From Tenacibaculum sp. Bg11-29 (GTDB lineage Bacteria; Bacteroidota; Bacteroidia; Flavobacteriales; Flavobacteriaceae): a stretch of 64,000 bases of DNA. Where the stretch lies: assembly GCF_002836595.1 (NCBI RefSeq), contig NZ_PJBB01000003.1, forward strand, positions 1,673,001-1,737,000, in the 5' to 3' direction. How positions within the stretch are numbered: position 1 is the first letter of the stretch; the number at the start of each line of letters is the position of its first letter. The position numbers and the translations under genes were made by a program. The notes beneath the pieces were generated by a model. That model was not told the DNA's origin, ran no database searches, and worked only from the letters and a program-made list of their open reading frames with translations. Below, piece after piece: positions 33,125 through 43,308 of this stretch.

Positions 33125-34198
33125 TTAATGACCATAATCCATTTTGTCTATTTTACCGCCCATTATTTTCTTTTGTATAATCATGTATACAAAAAGAAGG
33201 ATAAAGCCAATAATACCCCAATACATTGCTACAGATAAACCATATGCAGTTGTAACGGTATTATATATGGTTAATGATTCGTTTACAGTATTTGTAGAGG
33301 GTAAAATTACAGGAAACATAGAGGCTAATGAAGAGGTTATTCCGCCAAGGATTAATAACGTAGAGAATACAAAAGGATATATTTCTTTATTCATTTTTTT
33401 TATAAAAAACAATCCAATTAATCCTGTTAAATAAATGATAGGGAATATTAATAAATATGGATTATTAGTGAAATTGTTTAACGAATTAGGGTTTACAATT
33501 TGCCAAATGGCTAATGAAAATATTGTTAATATTGCTAACACAATGTTTAGCTTGAGAACTGTTTTTTTTAACTTTTGATTAATCGAAGAATTTGTTTTTA
33601 AAACAATCCAATTAGCACCATGAATAGCTAAGGTAACCACTGCAATTAATCCTATAACAATAGTAAACCAATCAATAACACCAGGGGTTTCGCTAAGAGG
33701 ACTAAAACTACTATCCCAAAGCGGTAAGAAAAAATAATGCCCTTCATAATGTGAAATACCATTTTCTACACCGCCTAAATTTACACCTCTAACAACGTTT
33801 CCTAAGGCAATACCAAAAAACAAGGCTAGCAATAAGCTTGAAACCCCAAATGATTTGTCCCAAATATCTTTCCACATTTGATAGTTAAACTGACTTCTAA
33901 ATTCTAAACCAATGGCTCTGAAAACAATTAGCCAGAGTACAATTATTAAAGGAAGGTAAAAACCGCTAAATACTGAGGCATAAAATGTTGGAAAGGCCAT
34001 AAAAAGCATTCCGCCAGCAACTACAAGCCAAACTTCATTAGAATCCCAAAATAACCCAGCTGATTTAGTAATTACTTCTTTATCTTTTTCTGTTTTAGCC
34101 ATAAACAAGTGGATAATACCTGCTCCGAAATCATATCCATCTAGTATAAAAAAGACAGCTAAAACAATTGCAATTATTATAAACCAAAATATTTCCAT
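33125..34198 (-). CDS. cydB: Cytochrome bd ubiquinol oxidase subunit II
   Basis: A 357-residue membrane subunit with about eight TM segments. It opens IFWFIIIAIVLAVFFILDGYDFGAG, where GYDFGAG is the CydB signature, followed by W(D/G)xNEVWLV and FRAIGLEFR. It pairs with CydA in the high-affinity quinol oxidase, which serves respiration at low oxygen. It begins 2 bases after the cydA stop. The Crp/Fnr regulator a gene away may control it, but I found no palindromic binding site. Confidence 0.95.
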   Translation of the reverse strand: MEIFWFIIIAIVLAVFFILDGYDFGAGIIHLFMAKTEKDKEVITKSAGLFWDSNEVWLVVAGGMLFMAFPTFYASVFSGFYLPLIIVLWLIVFRAIGLEFRSQFNYQMWKDIWDKSFGVSSLLLALFFGIALGNVVRGVNLGGVENGISHYEGHYFFLPLWDSSFSPLSETPGVIDWFTIVIGLIAVVTLAIHGANWIVLKTNSSINQKLKKTVLKLNIVLAILTIFSLAIWQIVNPNSLNNFTNNPYLLIFPIIYLTGLIGLFFIKKMNKEIYPFVFSTLLILGGITSSLASMFPVILPSTNTVNESLTIYNTVTTAYGLSVAMYWGIIGFILLFVYMIIQKKIMGGKIDKMDYGH

Positions 34199-34200
34199 AA

Positions 34201-35532
34201 TTAATGTGTTTGATGTTTAGGTCCTTGGTGAATTGTTTTACCTACTAATACTAAAAATAGTGCTCCAAGTAGCATGTATAAAGCAACAAAACCTAAAAGA
34301 GTAAATAAAGTATTACCAGATGAAACAGTAGGTGAAATTCCGTCACTTGTTTTAAGTAAGCCATAAACTAAATATGGTTGTCTTCCTAGCTCGGCAGTAT
34401 ACCAGCCTGTGATATTTGCAATATATGGAAATGGAACTAAGAACATTATAACCCACAATAAAGGTTTTAGAGTATAGAGTTTCCTTCTCCATAAAAAGAA
34501 AACAGCTAAGCTCATTATTGCTATAAAAATTGTACCCAAACCAACCATAATATGATACGAGTAATAAAGCGCAGGAACATTGTCGGGAAGTTCCTCTTCT
34601 TTAAATTGATCCATTCCAGGTATTTGTTTATCCCACTCTTGATAGGTTAAAAAACTTAGTATGTTAGGAACAGCAATTTTATTATCTAATTTTTTTTCAA
34701 CCATATTAGGTTGTCCAATCAAAACAATTTCGGCACCAGCCTCTTCAGTTTCAAAGATCCCCTCCATTGCAGCAAAAGATGCAGGTTGATATTTCGCTAC
34801 GTTTTTAGCATTCCAATCTCCTGTAGGAAATGCTAGTAGTAAGCTTGATACTAAGCCAAATATTACGCCTGTTTTTAAAAATAATTTACCATATTTTAAA
34901 TTTTTATTCCTTAGAATATAAAAGGCACCAATACTAGCAACAACAAAAGATGAGGTGGTAACGGAGGCTACTTGATTATGTAAAAAAGCAGGTAATAGCC
35001 AAGGGTTGGTAAAAAGAGCTGAGAAATTTTCTAATACAAATTTTCCGTTTTCTAAAATTTCATAACCAACAGGGTGTTGCATCCATGCGTTAGTAGCTAA
35101 GATAAACCAACCACTAGCCCATGAACCTAAAAAGACTAAAAAACCCGTTAAGAAATGTAGTTTTTGTCCCATTAATTTTTCACCAAAAATAAATAGCGCT
35201 AAAAAAGAAGATTCTAAAAAGAATGAAAACATTCCTTCCATGGCTAATGTTTGGCCAATTACGGAGCCTGTAAGTTCAGAAAATTTTGCCCAGTTAGTAC
35301 CAAATTGAAACTCCATTGGTATTCCTGTAACTACGCCCATTGTAAAATTAATGGCAAAAATGCTCATTAAAAATTTTGCAGCATTATTATACGATTCTAC
35401 TTTGTTTTTTAAGTATTTCCATTTAAAATAAACAATGATTAAAGACAATCCCATTGTTAATTGCGGGAATATGTAGTGAAATGTGATAGTGAATGCAAAC
35501 TGCAATCTATCATAAAATATCATGTCTTCCAT
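34201..35532 (-). CDS. cydA: Cytochrome bd ubiquinol oxidase subunit I
   Basis: A 443-residue membrane subunit that carries the haems and quinol site. It opens with YDRLQFAFTITFHYIFPQLTMGLS (haem ligand His within FTITFHYIF), and contains the GRQPY motif (WYTAELGRQPYLVYG). It lacks the long Q-loop insertion of the E. coli enzyme and so belongs to the short-Q-loop type. It is the first gene of the cydAB unit; a TATTTTTG box lies about 35 bases upstream on the minus strand. Confidence 0.96.
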   Translation of the reverse strand: MEDMIFYDRLQFAFTITFHYIFPQLTMGLSLIIVYFKWKYLKNKVESYNNAAKFLMSIFAINFTMGVVTGIPMEFQFGTNWAKFSELTGSVIGQTLAMEGMFSFFLESSFLALFIFGEKLMGQKLHFLTGFLVFLGSWASGWFILATNAWMQHPVGYEILENGKFVLENFSALFTNPWLLPAFLHNQVASVTTSSFVVASIGAFYILRNKNLKYGKLFLKTGVIFGLVSSLLLAFPTGDWNAKNVAKYQPASFAAMEGIFETEEAGAEIVLIGQPNMVEKKLDNKIAVPNILSFLTYQEWDKQIPGMDQFKEEELPDNVPALYYSYHIMVGLGTIFIAIMSLAVFFLWRRKLYTLKPLLWVIMFLVPFPYIANITGWYTAELGRQPYLVYGLLKTSDGISPTVSSGNTLFTLLGFVALYMLLGALFLVLVGKTIHQGPKHQTH

Positions 35533-35761
35533 ATAGAAATAAATTTAGAAACAAAAATAATTTATAATTATAGATAATTAAGTAACATTAGCTACATATT
35601 TTATAAACAAAACAAGAAATTATTTGTAGATAATAAGATTACTTTAAAGTGATGAGTTATCTATTTCAGATAGTAGAATAGAATAATTATTTTATTAACT
35701 AACAATTTTGTAAGTCCTTTTTTTCTAGAGATTAACGTCCTAATTTTGTTAAAAATAAAAT

Positions 35762-36217
35762 ATGAAGCTATCAGATAATATAAGTGCTTTTCATCACTAT
35801 GCTATAAAAGCACAAGATTTTCAAGTTACTCTTAATTTTTATAGAGAATTAGGTTTTGCTTTAATTCACGATTGGTCACTTCCTGAATATAATTTAGAAA
35901 GAGGGGGTATGCTTTATAATTCTAAAATAAATAGTTATATAGAAATTTTTGATAAAAACGCTGAAATACCCACTCAAGGAAGAAAAAGAAATAAAGAGGA
36001 AGAATTTATAGAAAACTCAATTTTGCATATTTGTTTTGTTGTTAAAGATGCTGAAAAAGCAAGAATTTCAGCTATAAACGCTGGAGCAAAAGATTTAAGT
36101 GAGGGGGTTTTGACAATCGATTTAAGTAATAAAAGTAAGAATTTGAATGTTCGGAATAGTATTGTTTATAGTCCAAACGGAGAGGTGATAGAGTTTTTAG
36201 AGCGTGTTGTTTTTTAA
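35762..36217 (+). CDS. VOC family (glyoxalase/dioxygenase-like) protein
   Basis: A 151-residue protein of the vicinal-oxygen-chelate fold. Two beta-alpha-beta units can be read: FHHYAIKAQDFQVTLNFYRELGFALIHDW (about 10-38) and LHICFVVKDAEKARISAINAGA (about 88-110). Possible metal ligands are His12, a His at about 89 and Glu near the C-terminus (GEVIEFLE). The reaction is unknown. Its stop codon abuts that of the convergent HxlR-type regulator, which may control it. Confidence 0.82.
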   Translation: MKLSDNISAFHHYAIKAQDFQVTLNFYRELGFALIHDWSLPEYNLERGGMLYNSKINSYIEIFDKNAEIPTQGRKRNKEEEFIENSILHICFVVKDAEKARISAINAGAKDLSEGVLTIDLSNKSKNLNVRNSIVYSPNGEVIEFLERVVF

Positions 36218-36550
36218 TTAAATAGAATTCGAGTTGAAATTTTTGAAAGAGATTAAAATACGCATCATTTCATTTCCTTTTTTTGTTAGAAAATAGACAG
36301 ATTTTAACTTAGTTTTTTCATTTCCAATTATTTCATCTTTCTTCAGTTCATTTAACTGTTTTGCTAGAATTCGGTCTGTTATGTTTGGTAATCTTTTTTT
36401 AAAATCAGAATAGTTTAATTGACTTTCAGATAAAGCAAAAATGATAGAGAGTTTCCATCTTCCACTAATTTGTGAAAGTATTTTATGAGCATTGCAATAA
36501 TTTTCTAATGTATGGTTGTTTATAAAATTTGTTGAACTCTCTTTTCTCAT
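36218..36550 (-). CDS. HxlR family winged-helix regulator
   Basis: A 110-residue DNA-binding protein. The HxlR signature is present: ENYCNAHKILSQISGRWKLSIIFAL (Cys near residue 18, then GRWK), FKKRLPNITDRILAKQLNELKKDEII as the recognition helix and wing, and YFLTKKGNEMM. Several HxlR members sense electrophiles or quinones through the N-terminal Cys. It is convergent with the VOC gene. Confidence 0.92.
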   Translation of the reverse strand: MRKESSTNFINNHTLENYCNAHKILSQISGRWKLSIIFALSESQLNYSDFKKRLPNITDRILAKQLNELKKDEIIGNEKTKLKSVYFLTKKGNEMMRILISFKNFNSNSI

Positions 36551-36660
36551 TGCTAATTTTTTTAATTTTATTATGAGTGGTTTTGTATCTGTTATCTAAG
36601 CGAATTTCGAGCAAAGTGAATTTTAAACCAAGTTATTTCTTAAATAGGAAGAAAATAATA

Positions 36661-36686
36661 GGAGGCATCAGTTTACTGATGCCTCC
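36661..36686 (-). terminator. Terminator after the saccharopine dehydrogenase-like gene
   Basis: A 12-bp perfect stem GGAGGCATCAGT/ACTGATGCCTCC, 40 bases after the stop codon of the minus-strand gene, followed by an interrupted U-rich stretch. Confidence 0.7.
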
Positions 36687-36726
36687 TAAATTAATTTAAC
36701 GAAATGTTTTTTTCAAAAAGTTACAT

Positions 36727-38097
36727 TTACCCTTTTATAGTTTCGGGGTTGTATCCTAAATAGGGAGCTTTTTTTTCTGCAAATGTAATTCCGTACTCTT
36801 CTAATTCTTTCAAAATAGGTTCATACACTTCTTTTTTTATAGGTAATTGAACACCAGGAGTTGTAATTTCTTTATTTAATATTTTTAAGGCAGCCATTGC
36901 AACAGGTAAACCAACTGTTTTTGCCATTGCAGTATATGTTTGATCATCACCTTTAATAACCATACTACTTTCTATTTGGTATTTTTCTTGATTTAGTTCG
37001 TATCCAAACTTATGCTGCATAACAATCATATCTTTATCATCAGCTTCAAGCGTCCATTTTTCAGAAAGTATTTTTTGCAACATTTGAGCAGGAGTAGCGT
37101 TTTTTAATCCAATTATTTTAGTAGGATTAAAGATGTCTAATTCTAAAAATTTATCCCACATAATATCATCTTGATCTATTTTTAAATACGATCTAAATTT
37201 CAATTCTACAGAATCACTTGGTGAGTATGCTAAGAATAAGTTTGTAAAGTCACGATAGCTCATGTTTTCTGATTCTTCAATAGTGTAAGTATCGTCAGTC
37301 ATTCCTAATTGAACAAAAACATTCCAAGCTCTAGAAAAACCTACTTTTCTAATAGTACCTCTGAACATAGTAGGTATGTTTTCTAGGTTATAAAGACTTC
37401 GGTATTTTAAAGAATCACGATTGGCATAGCCTTCAAATTTTCCGTAACCATCAATATCTAAAAATTCTGTTCTTCTAAATAATTTATGATATGGTATGTA
37501 CTTATAAGTATTTTCTTGAATAAACATTGCTGCACCACCTTGTCCTGCTAAAACTACGTTTCTTGGATTCCAAGTAAATTTATAGTTCCATAAATTAGTA
37601 TCGCTTTCAGGAGCTACTAATCCACCAGTAAAAGATTCAAATAATAGCATTTTAGCACCATTATCATGAATTCTATCAATAATTTGCATGGCACTCATAT
37701 GATCTATTCCTGGATCTAAGCCAATCTCATTCATAAAAACAAGTCCTTTTGCTTTAGCTTCTTTATCTAAAGCTTTCATTTCATCAGAAACATAAGAAGC
37801 TGTAACCATGTGTTTGTTGTGGGTAACACAATCTTTAGCAACCTCAATATGAAAACGTGCAGGAAGCATAGAAATAACAATGTCGGCTTTTTTTATAGCA
37901 TTAACACGTTGCGCTTCATTAAAAACATCTAACTCTACAGCTGTTGCATTTTTATGATTATTAATTATAGCTTTAGCATTTTTAACTGAAACATCACCAA
38001 TCGTTATTTGTAAGTTTTCTTGTGTCGATTTATCTAGTAAATATTTTATAAGAGATGAACTCGATCTACCAGCGCCAATAATTAATATGTTTCTCAT
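36727..38097 (-). CDS. Saccharopine dehydrogenase family protein
   Basis: A 456-residue cytosolic protein with a Rossmann domain starting ILIIGAGRSSSSLIKYLL (residues 3-20) and the saccharopine-dehydrogenase C-terminal domain (from about 130; MNEIGLDPGIDHMSAM, FTGGLVAPESDTNLWNYKFTWNPRNVVLAG). The length and motifs fit saccharopine reductase/LYS9-like enzymes, which in bacteria may act in lysine catabolism or carboxynorspermidine synthesis. No partner genes are adjacent, so the substrate is open. It is a single gene, divergent from the DUF423 gene. Confidence 0.9.
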   Translation of the reverse strand: MRNILIIGAGRSSSSLIKYLLDKSTQENLQITIGDVSVKNAKAIINNHKNATAVELDVFNEAQRVNAIKKADIVISMLPARFHIEVAKDCVTHNKHMVTASYVSDEMKALDKEAKAKGLVFMNEIGLDPGIDHMSAMQIIDRIHDNGAKMLLFESFTGGLVAPESDTNLWNYKFTWNPRNVVLAGQGGAAMFIQENTYKYIPYHKLFRRTEFLDIDGYGKFEGYANRDSLKYRSLYNLENIPTMFRGTIRKVGFSRAWNVFVQLGMTDDTYTIEESENMSYRDFTNLFLAYSPSDSVELKFRSYLKIDQDDIMWDKFLELDIFNPTKIIGLKNATPAQMLQKILSEKWTLEADDKDMIVMQHKFGYELNQEKYQIESSMVIKGDDQTYTAMAKTVGLPVAMAALKILNKEITTPGVQLPIKKEVYEPILKELEEYGITFAEKKAPYLGYNPETIKG

Positions 38098-38177
38098 TTA
38101 TAATGTATTTTTGTTAACTTAAAATTTGAGCTCACAATATCGTTAAAAAAGTTTAAAATTAAACAAAAACAAGATAA

Positions 38178-38564
38178 ATGTATAAAAATTTAACAATAGC
38201 ATCTCTCTTAGGAATTATCGCTGTAGTTCTTGGAGCCTTTGGTGCACATGCTCTGAAGTCGAAATTAACCCCAGAAGCGATGCAAAGTTTTGAAACAGCA
38301 GTAAGATATCAATTCATTCATGTTTTATTACTACTCTTTGCTAATACCTTTAAAGAATTTAGTTTGAAGCAAAAAAATACGATTAGTTTCTTTTTAATTG
38401 GGGGAATTATATTGTTTTCGGGATCTATTTATGTAATTCATTTATTAAAAGTACCAGCAAAATCAATTTGGTTTGTAACTCCATTAGGAGGGTTTTTGTT
38501 AATAATAGGTTGGTCTGTGCTGTTTTTTCAGTTTTTTAAAAAAGTTATTAAAAAGAATAGTTGA
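38178..38564 (+). CDS. DUF423 family membrane protein (YgdD-like)
   Basis: A 128-residue protein with four predicted TM helices. The N-terminal GAFGAHALK (about 21-29) and the following ETAVRYQFIHVLLLL are the DUF423/YgdD signature. It resides in the inner membrane; its function is unknown. It is followed by pckA behind a separate promoter. Confidence 0.9.
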   Translation: MYKNLTIASLLGIIAVVLGAFGAHALKSKLTPEAMQSFETAVRYQFIHVLLLLFANTFKEFSLKQKNTISFFLIGGIILFSGSIYVIHLLKVPAKSIWFVTPLGGFLLIIGWSVLFFQFFKKVIKKNS

Positions 38565-38604
38565 TAATTTTTTTCAATGATTAATAAATTTAATCAAAAA
38601 GAAC

Positions 38605-38612
38605 TATTTTTG
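38605..38612 (+). promoter_or_regulatory. -7 element of pckA
   Basis: TATTTTTG matches TAnnTTTG exactly, about 32 bases before the pckA ATG. A TTA stands about 21 bases upstream in the -33 position. Confidence 0.55.
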
Positions 38613-38644
38613 TGTCAAATTAAACACAACTAAATTAATTTAAG

Positions 38645-40246
38645 ATGAAAAATCTTGATACGAAAACGATATCGTTAGACAACTTAGGAATTAAAGGAGC
38701 TACGATTCGTTATCAATTAACATCAGACGAATTACACGATACAACGATTGAAAAAAAACAAGGAGTAAATTCTAGTTCAGGGGCACTAGCTGTTGAAACT
38801 GGTGAATTTACTGGACGTTCACCAATGGATCGTTTTATCGTTAAAGACGATATAACAAAGGATGAAATCTGGTGGGGAGATATAAACATACCTTTCGATT
38901 CAGATAAATTTGACAAACTATATAATAAGGTAACAGCTTACCTTTCTAATAAAGAAGTTTTCGTACGTGATAGTTATGCATGTGCAGATGAAGACTATAA
39001 ATTAAATATTAGAGTCGTAAATGAATATCCTTGGAGTAACATGTTTGCTTACAATATGTTTTTACGCCCAACGGCAGAAGAATTAAAAGGTTTTTCTCCT
39101 GAGTGGACAGTAGTTAATGCTCCTGGGTTTATGGCAAATCCTGAAGTTGACGGAACACGTCAACACAATTTTGCTATTTTAAACTTCGGAAAAAAGATTG
39201 CTTTAATTGGTGGAACTGGTTATACTGGAGAAATCAAAAAAGGAATTTTTTCTGCATTAAACTTTATTTTACCTGTATTTAAAAATACATTACCAATGCA
39301 CTGTTCTGCAAACATTGGGAAAGAAGGTGATACTGCTATTTTCTTCGGATTATCAGGTACAGGAAAAACAACGTTATCTACAGATCCTAACCGTAGTTTA
39401 ATTGGAGACGATGAACATGGTTGGACATCTGAAAATACTGTATTTAATTTTGAAGGAGGTTGTTATGCAAAAGTAATCGATCTTTCTAAAGATAAAGAGC
39501 CAGAGATATACGCAGCTATTAAAAAAGGAGCAATCCTTGAAAATGTTGTTATGGATGCTGAAGGAAATGTAGATTTTCATAATACATCAATTACACAAAA
39601 TACTCGTGTAAGTTACCCAATAGACCATATTGAAAATATTCAAACACCATCTATAGGTAAAAATCCTAAGAATATATTTTTCTTAACAGCTGATGCTTTT
39701 GGTGTATTGCCTCCAATTTCTAGGTTAACACCTGGTCAAGCGGCATATCACTTTATTTCAGGCTATACTGCTAAAGTTGCAGGAACTGAAGCTGGAGTTA
39801 CTGAACCATTACCAAGTTTTTCAGCTTGTTTCGGAGCACCATTCATGCCATTACACCCAACTCGTTATGCAGAAATGTTAAGCGAAAAAATGAAAGAAAC
39901 TGGTGTAAATGTTTGGTTAATAAATACTGGATGGACTGCAGGACCTTATGGAATTGGTCATAGAATGAAACTTAAATATACACGTGCTATGATTAACGCA
40001 GCATTAAGTGGTGATTTAGGTGAAGTAAATAAAGAAAACTATCATATACACTCTGTATTCGGATTGGCACAGCCAAGAAAATGTTCAGGTGTTCCAACAG
40101 AAATGTTAAGTCAAAGACAAGCATGGAATAATGATGAAGAGTATTATAAAACAGCACACAAATTAGCAGACTCTTTTAGAAAAAACTTTAAACAGTTTGA
40201 AGAAAATGCAAATGCTGAAATTTTAGCTGGAGGGCCTATTTCATAA
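38645..40246 (+). CDS. pckA: Phosphoenolpyruvate carboxykinase (ATP)
   Basis: Converts oxaloacetate to PEP, the entry to gluconeogenesis. A 533-residue enzyme with the kinase-1a P-loop GLSGTGKTTLS (about 235-245), the metal site LIGDDEHGW, and GRSPMDRF near the N-terminus. All mark the ATP-dependent class. It is transcribed alone and ends at a strong terminator. Confidence 0.97.
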   Translation: MKNLDTKTISLDNLGIKGATIRYQLTSDELHDTTIEKKQGVNSSSGALAVETGEFTGRSPMDRFIVKDDITKDEIWWGDINIPFDSDKFDKLYNKVTAYLSNKEVFVRDSYACADEDYKLNIRVVNEYPWSNMFAYNMFLRPTAEELKGFSPEWTVVNAPGFMANPEVDGTRQHNFAILNFGKKIALIGGTGYTGEIKKGIFSALNFILPVFKNTLPMHCSANIGKEGDTAIFFGLSGTGKTTLSTDPNRSLIGDDEHGWTSENTVFNFEGGCYAKVIDLSKDKEPEIYAAIKKGAILENVVMDAEGNVDFHNTSITQNTRVSYPIDHIENIQTPSIGKNPKNIFFLTADAFGVLPPISRLTPGQAAYHFISGYTAKVAGTEAGVTEPLPSFSACFGAPFMPLHPTRYAEMLSEKMKETGVNVWLINTGWTAGPYGIGHRMKLKYTRAMINAALSGDLGEVNKENYHIHSVFGLAQPRKCSGVPTEMLSQRQAWNNDEEYYKTAHKLADSFRKNFKQFEENANAEILAGGPIS

Positions 40247-40271
40247 TCCTTTTACAGATAAAAAATAATTT

Positions 40272-40302
40272 AAAAAAGCATCCGAAAGGATGCTTTTTTT
40301 TT
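40272..40302 (+). terminator. Terminator after pckA
   Basis: A 12-bp stem AAAAAAGCATCC/GGATGCTTTTTT closed by a stable GAAA tetraloop, followed by a U-run. Confidence 0.9.
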
Positions 40303-40316
40303 GCACAAATACTGCC

Positions 40317-40324
40317 TATTTTTG
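40317..40324 (+). promoter_or_regulatory. -7 element of the adenine deaminase gene
   Basis: TATTTTTG, a perfect TAnnTTTG box, lies between the pckA terminator and the ATG at 40335; transcription would start only a few bases before the start codon. Confidence 0.5.
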
Positions 40325-40334
40325 TAACTTTAAA

Positions 40335-41963
40335 ATGAATAAGATGATTGTACAAGGAAATATAGTTGATATACAGAATAAACGAATATATAAAGGAGAA
40401 GTTGAAGTTGTAGACGGGAAAATAAAAGAAATTCGAGCAATAAATCATACTACCGAAAATTATATTCTTCCTGGTTTTGTAGATGCTCATATTCATATAG
40501 AAAGCTCTATGCTAGTACCTTCAGAATTTGCGAAAATTGCAGTTGTTCATGGTACGGTTGCAACTGTTTCTGATCCGCATGAAATAGCAAATGTATTAGG
40601 AGTAAAGGGCGTAGATTTTATGATTGAAAACGGAAAGAAAGTTCCGTTAAAATTTAATTTCGGAGCACCATCGTGTGTGCCAGCAACTTCTTTTGAAAGT
40701 GCAGGAGCAATAATTGATTCTGATGACATAAAATTGATGATGGAAAACCCGGATATTAAATATCTGGCTGAAATGATGAATTATCCAGGTGTTTTGTTTG
40801 ATGATGATGAAGTATTAAAAAAGATTGAACATGCAAAAAACAATAACAAACCTATTGATGGGCACGCACCAGGTTTACGAGGTGATGATGTAACTAAATA
40901 TATATCGGCAGGTATAACAACCGATCATGAATGCTTTACCTATGAAGAAGCTTTAGAAAAGCTTCAAAAAGGTATGAAAGTGATTATTCGTGAGGGTAGT
41001 GCTGCTAAAAACTTCGAAGCATTAATAGATTTATTGCCTGATTATTTCGAAAACATGATGTTTTGTTCAGATGACAAGCATCCAGATGATTTATTAGTAG
41101 GGCATATTAATCAGTTATGTGAACGCGCAGTAGCGAAAGGAATTGATATCTTTAAAGTGTTAAGAGCTGCTTGTTTAAACCCTGTAAAACATTACAATTT
41201 AGATGTTGGTTTATTAGAAAAAGGAGATGATGCCGATTTTATTGTTGTTGATAGTTTAGAAAAATTTAATGTCTTACAAACGTATATAAACGGTGAATTA
41301 GTTGCTGAAAATGGAAGATCTTTTGTGAAATCAGTAGATTTTGAAGTATTGAATAATTTTAATACAGATAAAAAGAACGTTACTGATTTTGAATTTAAAT
41401 CTACAGCAGAAAAAATTAGAGTTATTGAAGCTTTAGACGGAGAATTAGTAACGAATGAAATTGAAATAGATTCATTAATAAAAGATGGGAATTTAGTTTC
41501 AAACACTCAAAACGATGTGTTAAAAATGACGGTTGTAAATCGTTATAAAAATACAGCACCTTCAATTGCATTTATTAAAAATTTCGGATTAAAAGAAGGC
41601 GCTATAGCAAGTTCTGTAGGGCATGATTCGCATAATATTATAGCTGTAGGGGTTTCTGATCAAGCAATTTGTAGAGCCGTAAATTTATTAATTGAGAATA
41701 GAGGAGGGGTTTGTGCTGTTACTGAACATGAAGAAAAAATAGTTTCATTGCCTGTGGCAGGAATTATGAGTGATAAATCTGCTGAAGAGATAGGTAAGTC
41801 GTATGCCGAACTAGATGAAATGGCTAAACAAATGGGAAGTATGTTACGTGCACCTTACATGAGTTTATCATTTATGGCGTTATTGGTAATTCCTTCTTTA
41901 AAATTATCTGATAAAGGGTTATTTGATGGTAATACATTTAAATTTACATCTTTAGAAATATAA
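40335..41963 (+). CDS. ade: Adenine deaminase
   Basis: An amidohydrolase that converts adenine to hypoxanthine in purine salvage. I use the ATG at 40335 (542 residues); an earlier frame start at 40290 would lie inside the pckA terminator. [17 protein letters not shown] carries the metal-binding HxH near residue 55, followed by [30 protein letters not shown] and the C-terminal [11 protein letters not shown], all typical of AdeC. It is a single gene with a palindromic terminator behind it. Confidence 0.95.
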   Translation: MNKMIVQGNIVDIQNKRIYKGEVEVVDGKIKEIRAINHTTENYILPGFVDAHIHIESSMLVPSEFAKIAVVHGTVATVSDPHEIANVLGVKGVDFMIENGKKVPLKFNFGAPSCVPATSFESAGAIIDSDDIKLMMENPDIKYLAEMMNYPGVLFDDDEVLKKIEHAKNNNKPIDGHAPGLRGDDVTKYISAGITTDHECFTYEEALEKLQKGMKVIIREGSAAKNFEALIDLLPDYFENMMFCSDDKHPDDLLVGHINQLCERAVAKGIDIFKVLRAACLNPVKHYNLDVGLLEKGDDADFIVVDSLEKFNVLQTYINGELVAENGRSFVKSVDFEVLNNFNTDKKNVTDFEFKSTAEKIRVIEALDGELVTNEIEIDSLIKDGNLVSNTQNDVLKMTVVNRYKNTAPSIAFIKNFGLKEGAIASSVGHDSHNIIAVGVSDQAICRAVNLLIENRGGVCAVTEHEEKIVSLPVAGIMSDKSAEEIGKSYAELDEMAKQMGSMLRAPYMSLSFMALLVIPSLKLSDKGLFDGNTFKFTSLEI

Positions 41964-41998
41964 TAGAAAAGCAGATTTTTAAAATCTGCTTTTCTATT
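41962..41998. terminator. Bidirectional terminator
   Basis: An 18-bp stem AATAGAAAAGCAGATTTT with its complement, overlapping the ade stop codon and ending 6 bases from the stop of the convergent GH64-like gene. The A/U-runs are interrupted. Confidence 0.75.
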
Positions 41999-42003
41999 TA
42001 CTT

Positions 42004-43308
42004 TTATAGTAATGTTTCTACATTAAAAAAAGATATTTGTAATTCATCAACTGTAGCAGGGTTTAAAGAGATTTGAACTGCTGAAAAACGATCAGAATAT
42101 GCAAAGTTATAAGCATCAGATAATGGCTGTAAAGCTGCCGCATATTGATTGTAATTTGTAGCTTTATTCTGTAAGTTCGAAAATAATTTTGTGTTAGGTA
42201 CCTTACTAAACCAATCACTACTATTCATCGCACCAACTTTTTCTTTATTTATTTCAGTGGTTGAACCTATGGCACCTATATTAAACCCAGCAAGTAAATC
42301 ACCAGTAATCCATCCATATACATCATTAGCAGGGTTCTCTTCACTTCCTTTATTTAAAGAAAACGCGGCATTCGCTCCATAAATACCTATAGGGCTAATA
42401 AGACTAGCTTTTGTAAATTTCATTGTAGTTTCTGTGCTACCTATTTTACCTTTTAAAGTTACATTCAAATCAGTATCAATAGAAGCTTTTAAATTATAAT
42501 CTTGAGCACTTTTAGGTCCAGACGAAGGTACATTAGGACCAACTCCGTTAAAATGCCCAGAAATAGTAGCAATTATTCCATTACCTAACCCTTCAATTAC
42601 TATTGGGTTTGCAATTGGATTTTTTCCGAAGTTTTCATTTAAAAAAGTTAAATAATCATTAAAAAGATTATATGGAATCACTGGAACTCCTCCAATTGGT
42701 GGATAAGAAGAAGGGCCAATAATACGAGCAAATCCAGACCCAGGTTGATCAGTGTTTTGTTTAAATGTACCAGGAACTAAAGCAGGTTTTGCGTTTGGTT
42801 GCCCAGATTTTGGTGGAGTAGTTAATATATTTAAGGCATTATATATTTGACTTGATATAACTCCTTTTTTATTACCTAAATCAGTTTGAACTGAAGTATT
42901 TTTATAAGAAGTTTCTAATTTCATAGGAATACTCCAATAGTCAATACTTGTAAGATCTGCTACATCAGTAGCTTTACCGTTAAAGGTTAATTCCATTTTA
43001 TCGTACCTAAGAAAAAAATTAAGGTCAGTAATGTTTTGAGCAGGTTCGTAACCATCTTTTAAAACCGTCCATGTTTCTCCGTAAGAGACGTAAATACGAC
43101 CACTGAAGTTTTCAATTTGAACACCATCTTGTAGTTCTTCTAATTTATACCAATTACCGTTTTCTTTAGTTTTATTTAGAGGTAAAATATCTTTTCCAGC
43201 TGAGTAACTTAAATTAAAGGCATTAGTTCCTCCGGGAACAAACCCAATAGATACATCAGAATCAGGTAGTTTACTTTCATTTTTGAATTTTACTGTTAAT
43301 ACATTCAT
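42004..43308 (-). CDS. GH64/thaumatin-like-fold protein without signal peptide
   Basis: A 434-residue protein resembling beta-1,3-glucanases of family GH64. FSGRIYVSYGETW (about 68-80) matches the SGRiyfs block, and YDKMELTFNGKATDVADLTSIDYWSIPMKL (about 106-135) matches the segment with the two acidic catalytic residues, here the Glu of MELTF and the Asp of SIDYW. FLNENFG and GHFNGVG follow. No signal peptide or lipobox is present. It may be a non-catalytic carbohydrate- or beta-fold module. It belongs to the group of signal-less proteins with 45608-47095, separated from them by a plus-strand peptidase. Confidence 0.65.
   Translation of the reverse strand: MNVLTVKFKNESKLPDSDVSIGFVPGGTNAFNLSYSAGKDILPLNKTKENGNWYKLEELQDGVQIENFSGRIYVSYGETWTVLKDGYEPAQNITDLNFFLRYDKMELTFNGKATDVADLTSIDYWSIPMKLETSYKNTSVQTDLGNKKGVISSQIYNALNILTTPPKSGQPNAKPALVPGTFKQNTDQPGSGFARIIGPSSYPPIGGVPVIPYNLFNDYLTFLNENFGKNPIANPIVIEGLGNGIIATISGHFNGVGPNVPSSGPKSAQDYNLKASIDTDLNVTLKGKIGSTETTMKFTKASLISPIGIYGANAAFSLNKGSEENPANDVYGWITGDLLAGFNIGAIGSTTEINKEKVGAMNSSDWFSKVPNTKLFSNLQNKATNYNQYAAALQPLSDAYNFAYSDRFSAVQISLNPATVDELQISFFNVETLL

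Noticed and set aside
33113..35600. Fnr/Crp palindrome controlling cydAB
   Set aside because: No convincing TTGA-N6-TCAA-like site was found near the cydA start.
36598..36650. Short similarity (TTTCGAG...TTAAATA) between the regions upstream of the HxlR and Crp/Fnr genes (near 32535-32575)
   Set aside because: Only a dozen well-matched bases in A+T-rich surroundings; too weak to claim a shared site or repeat.
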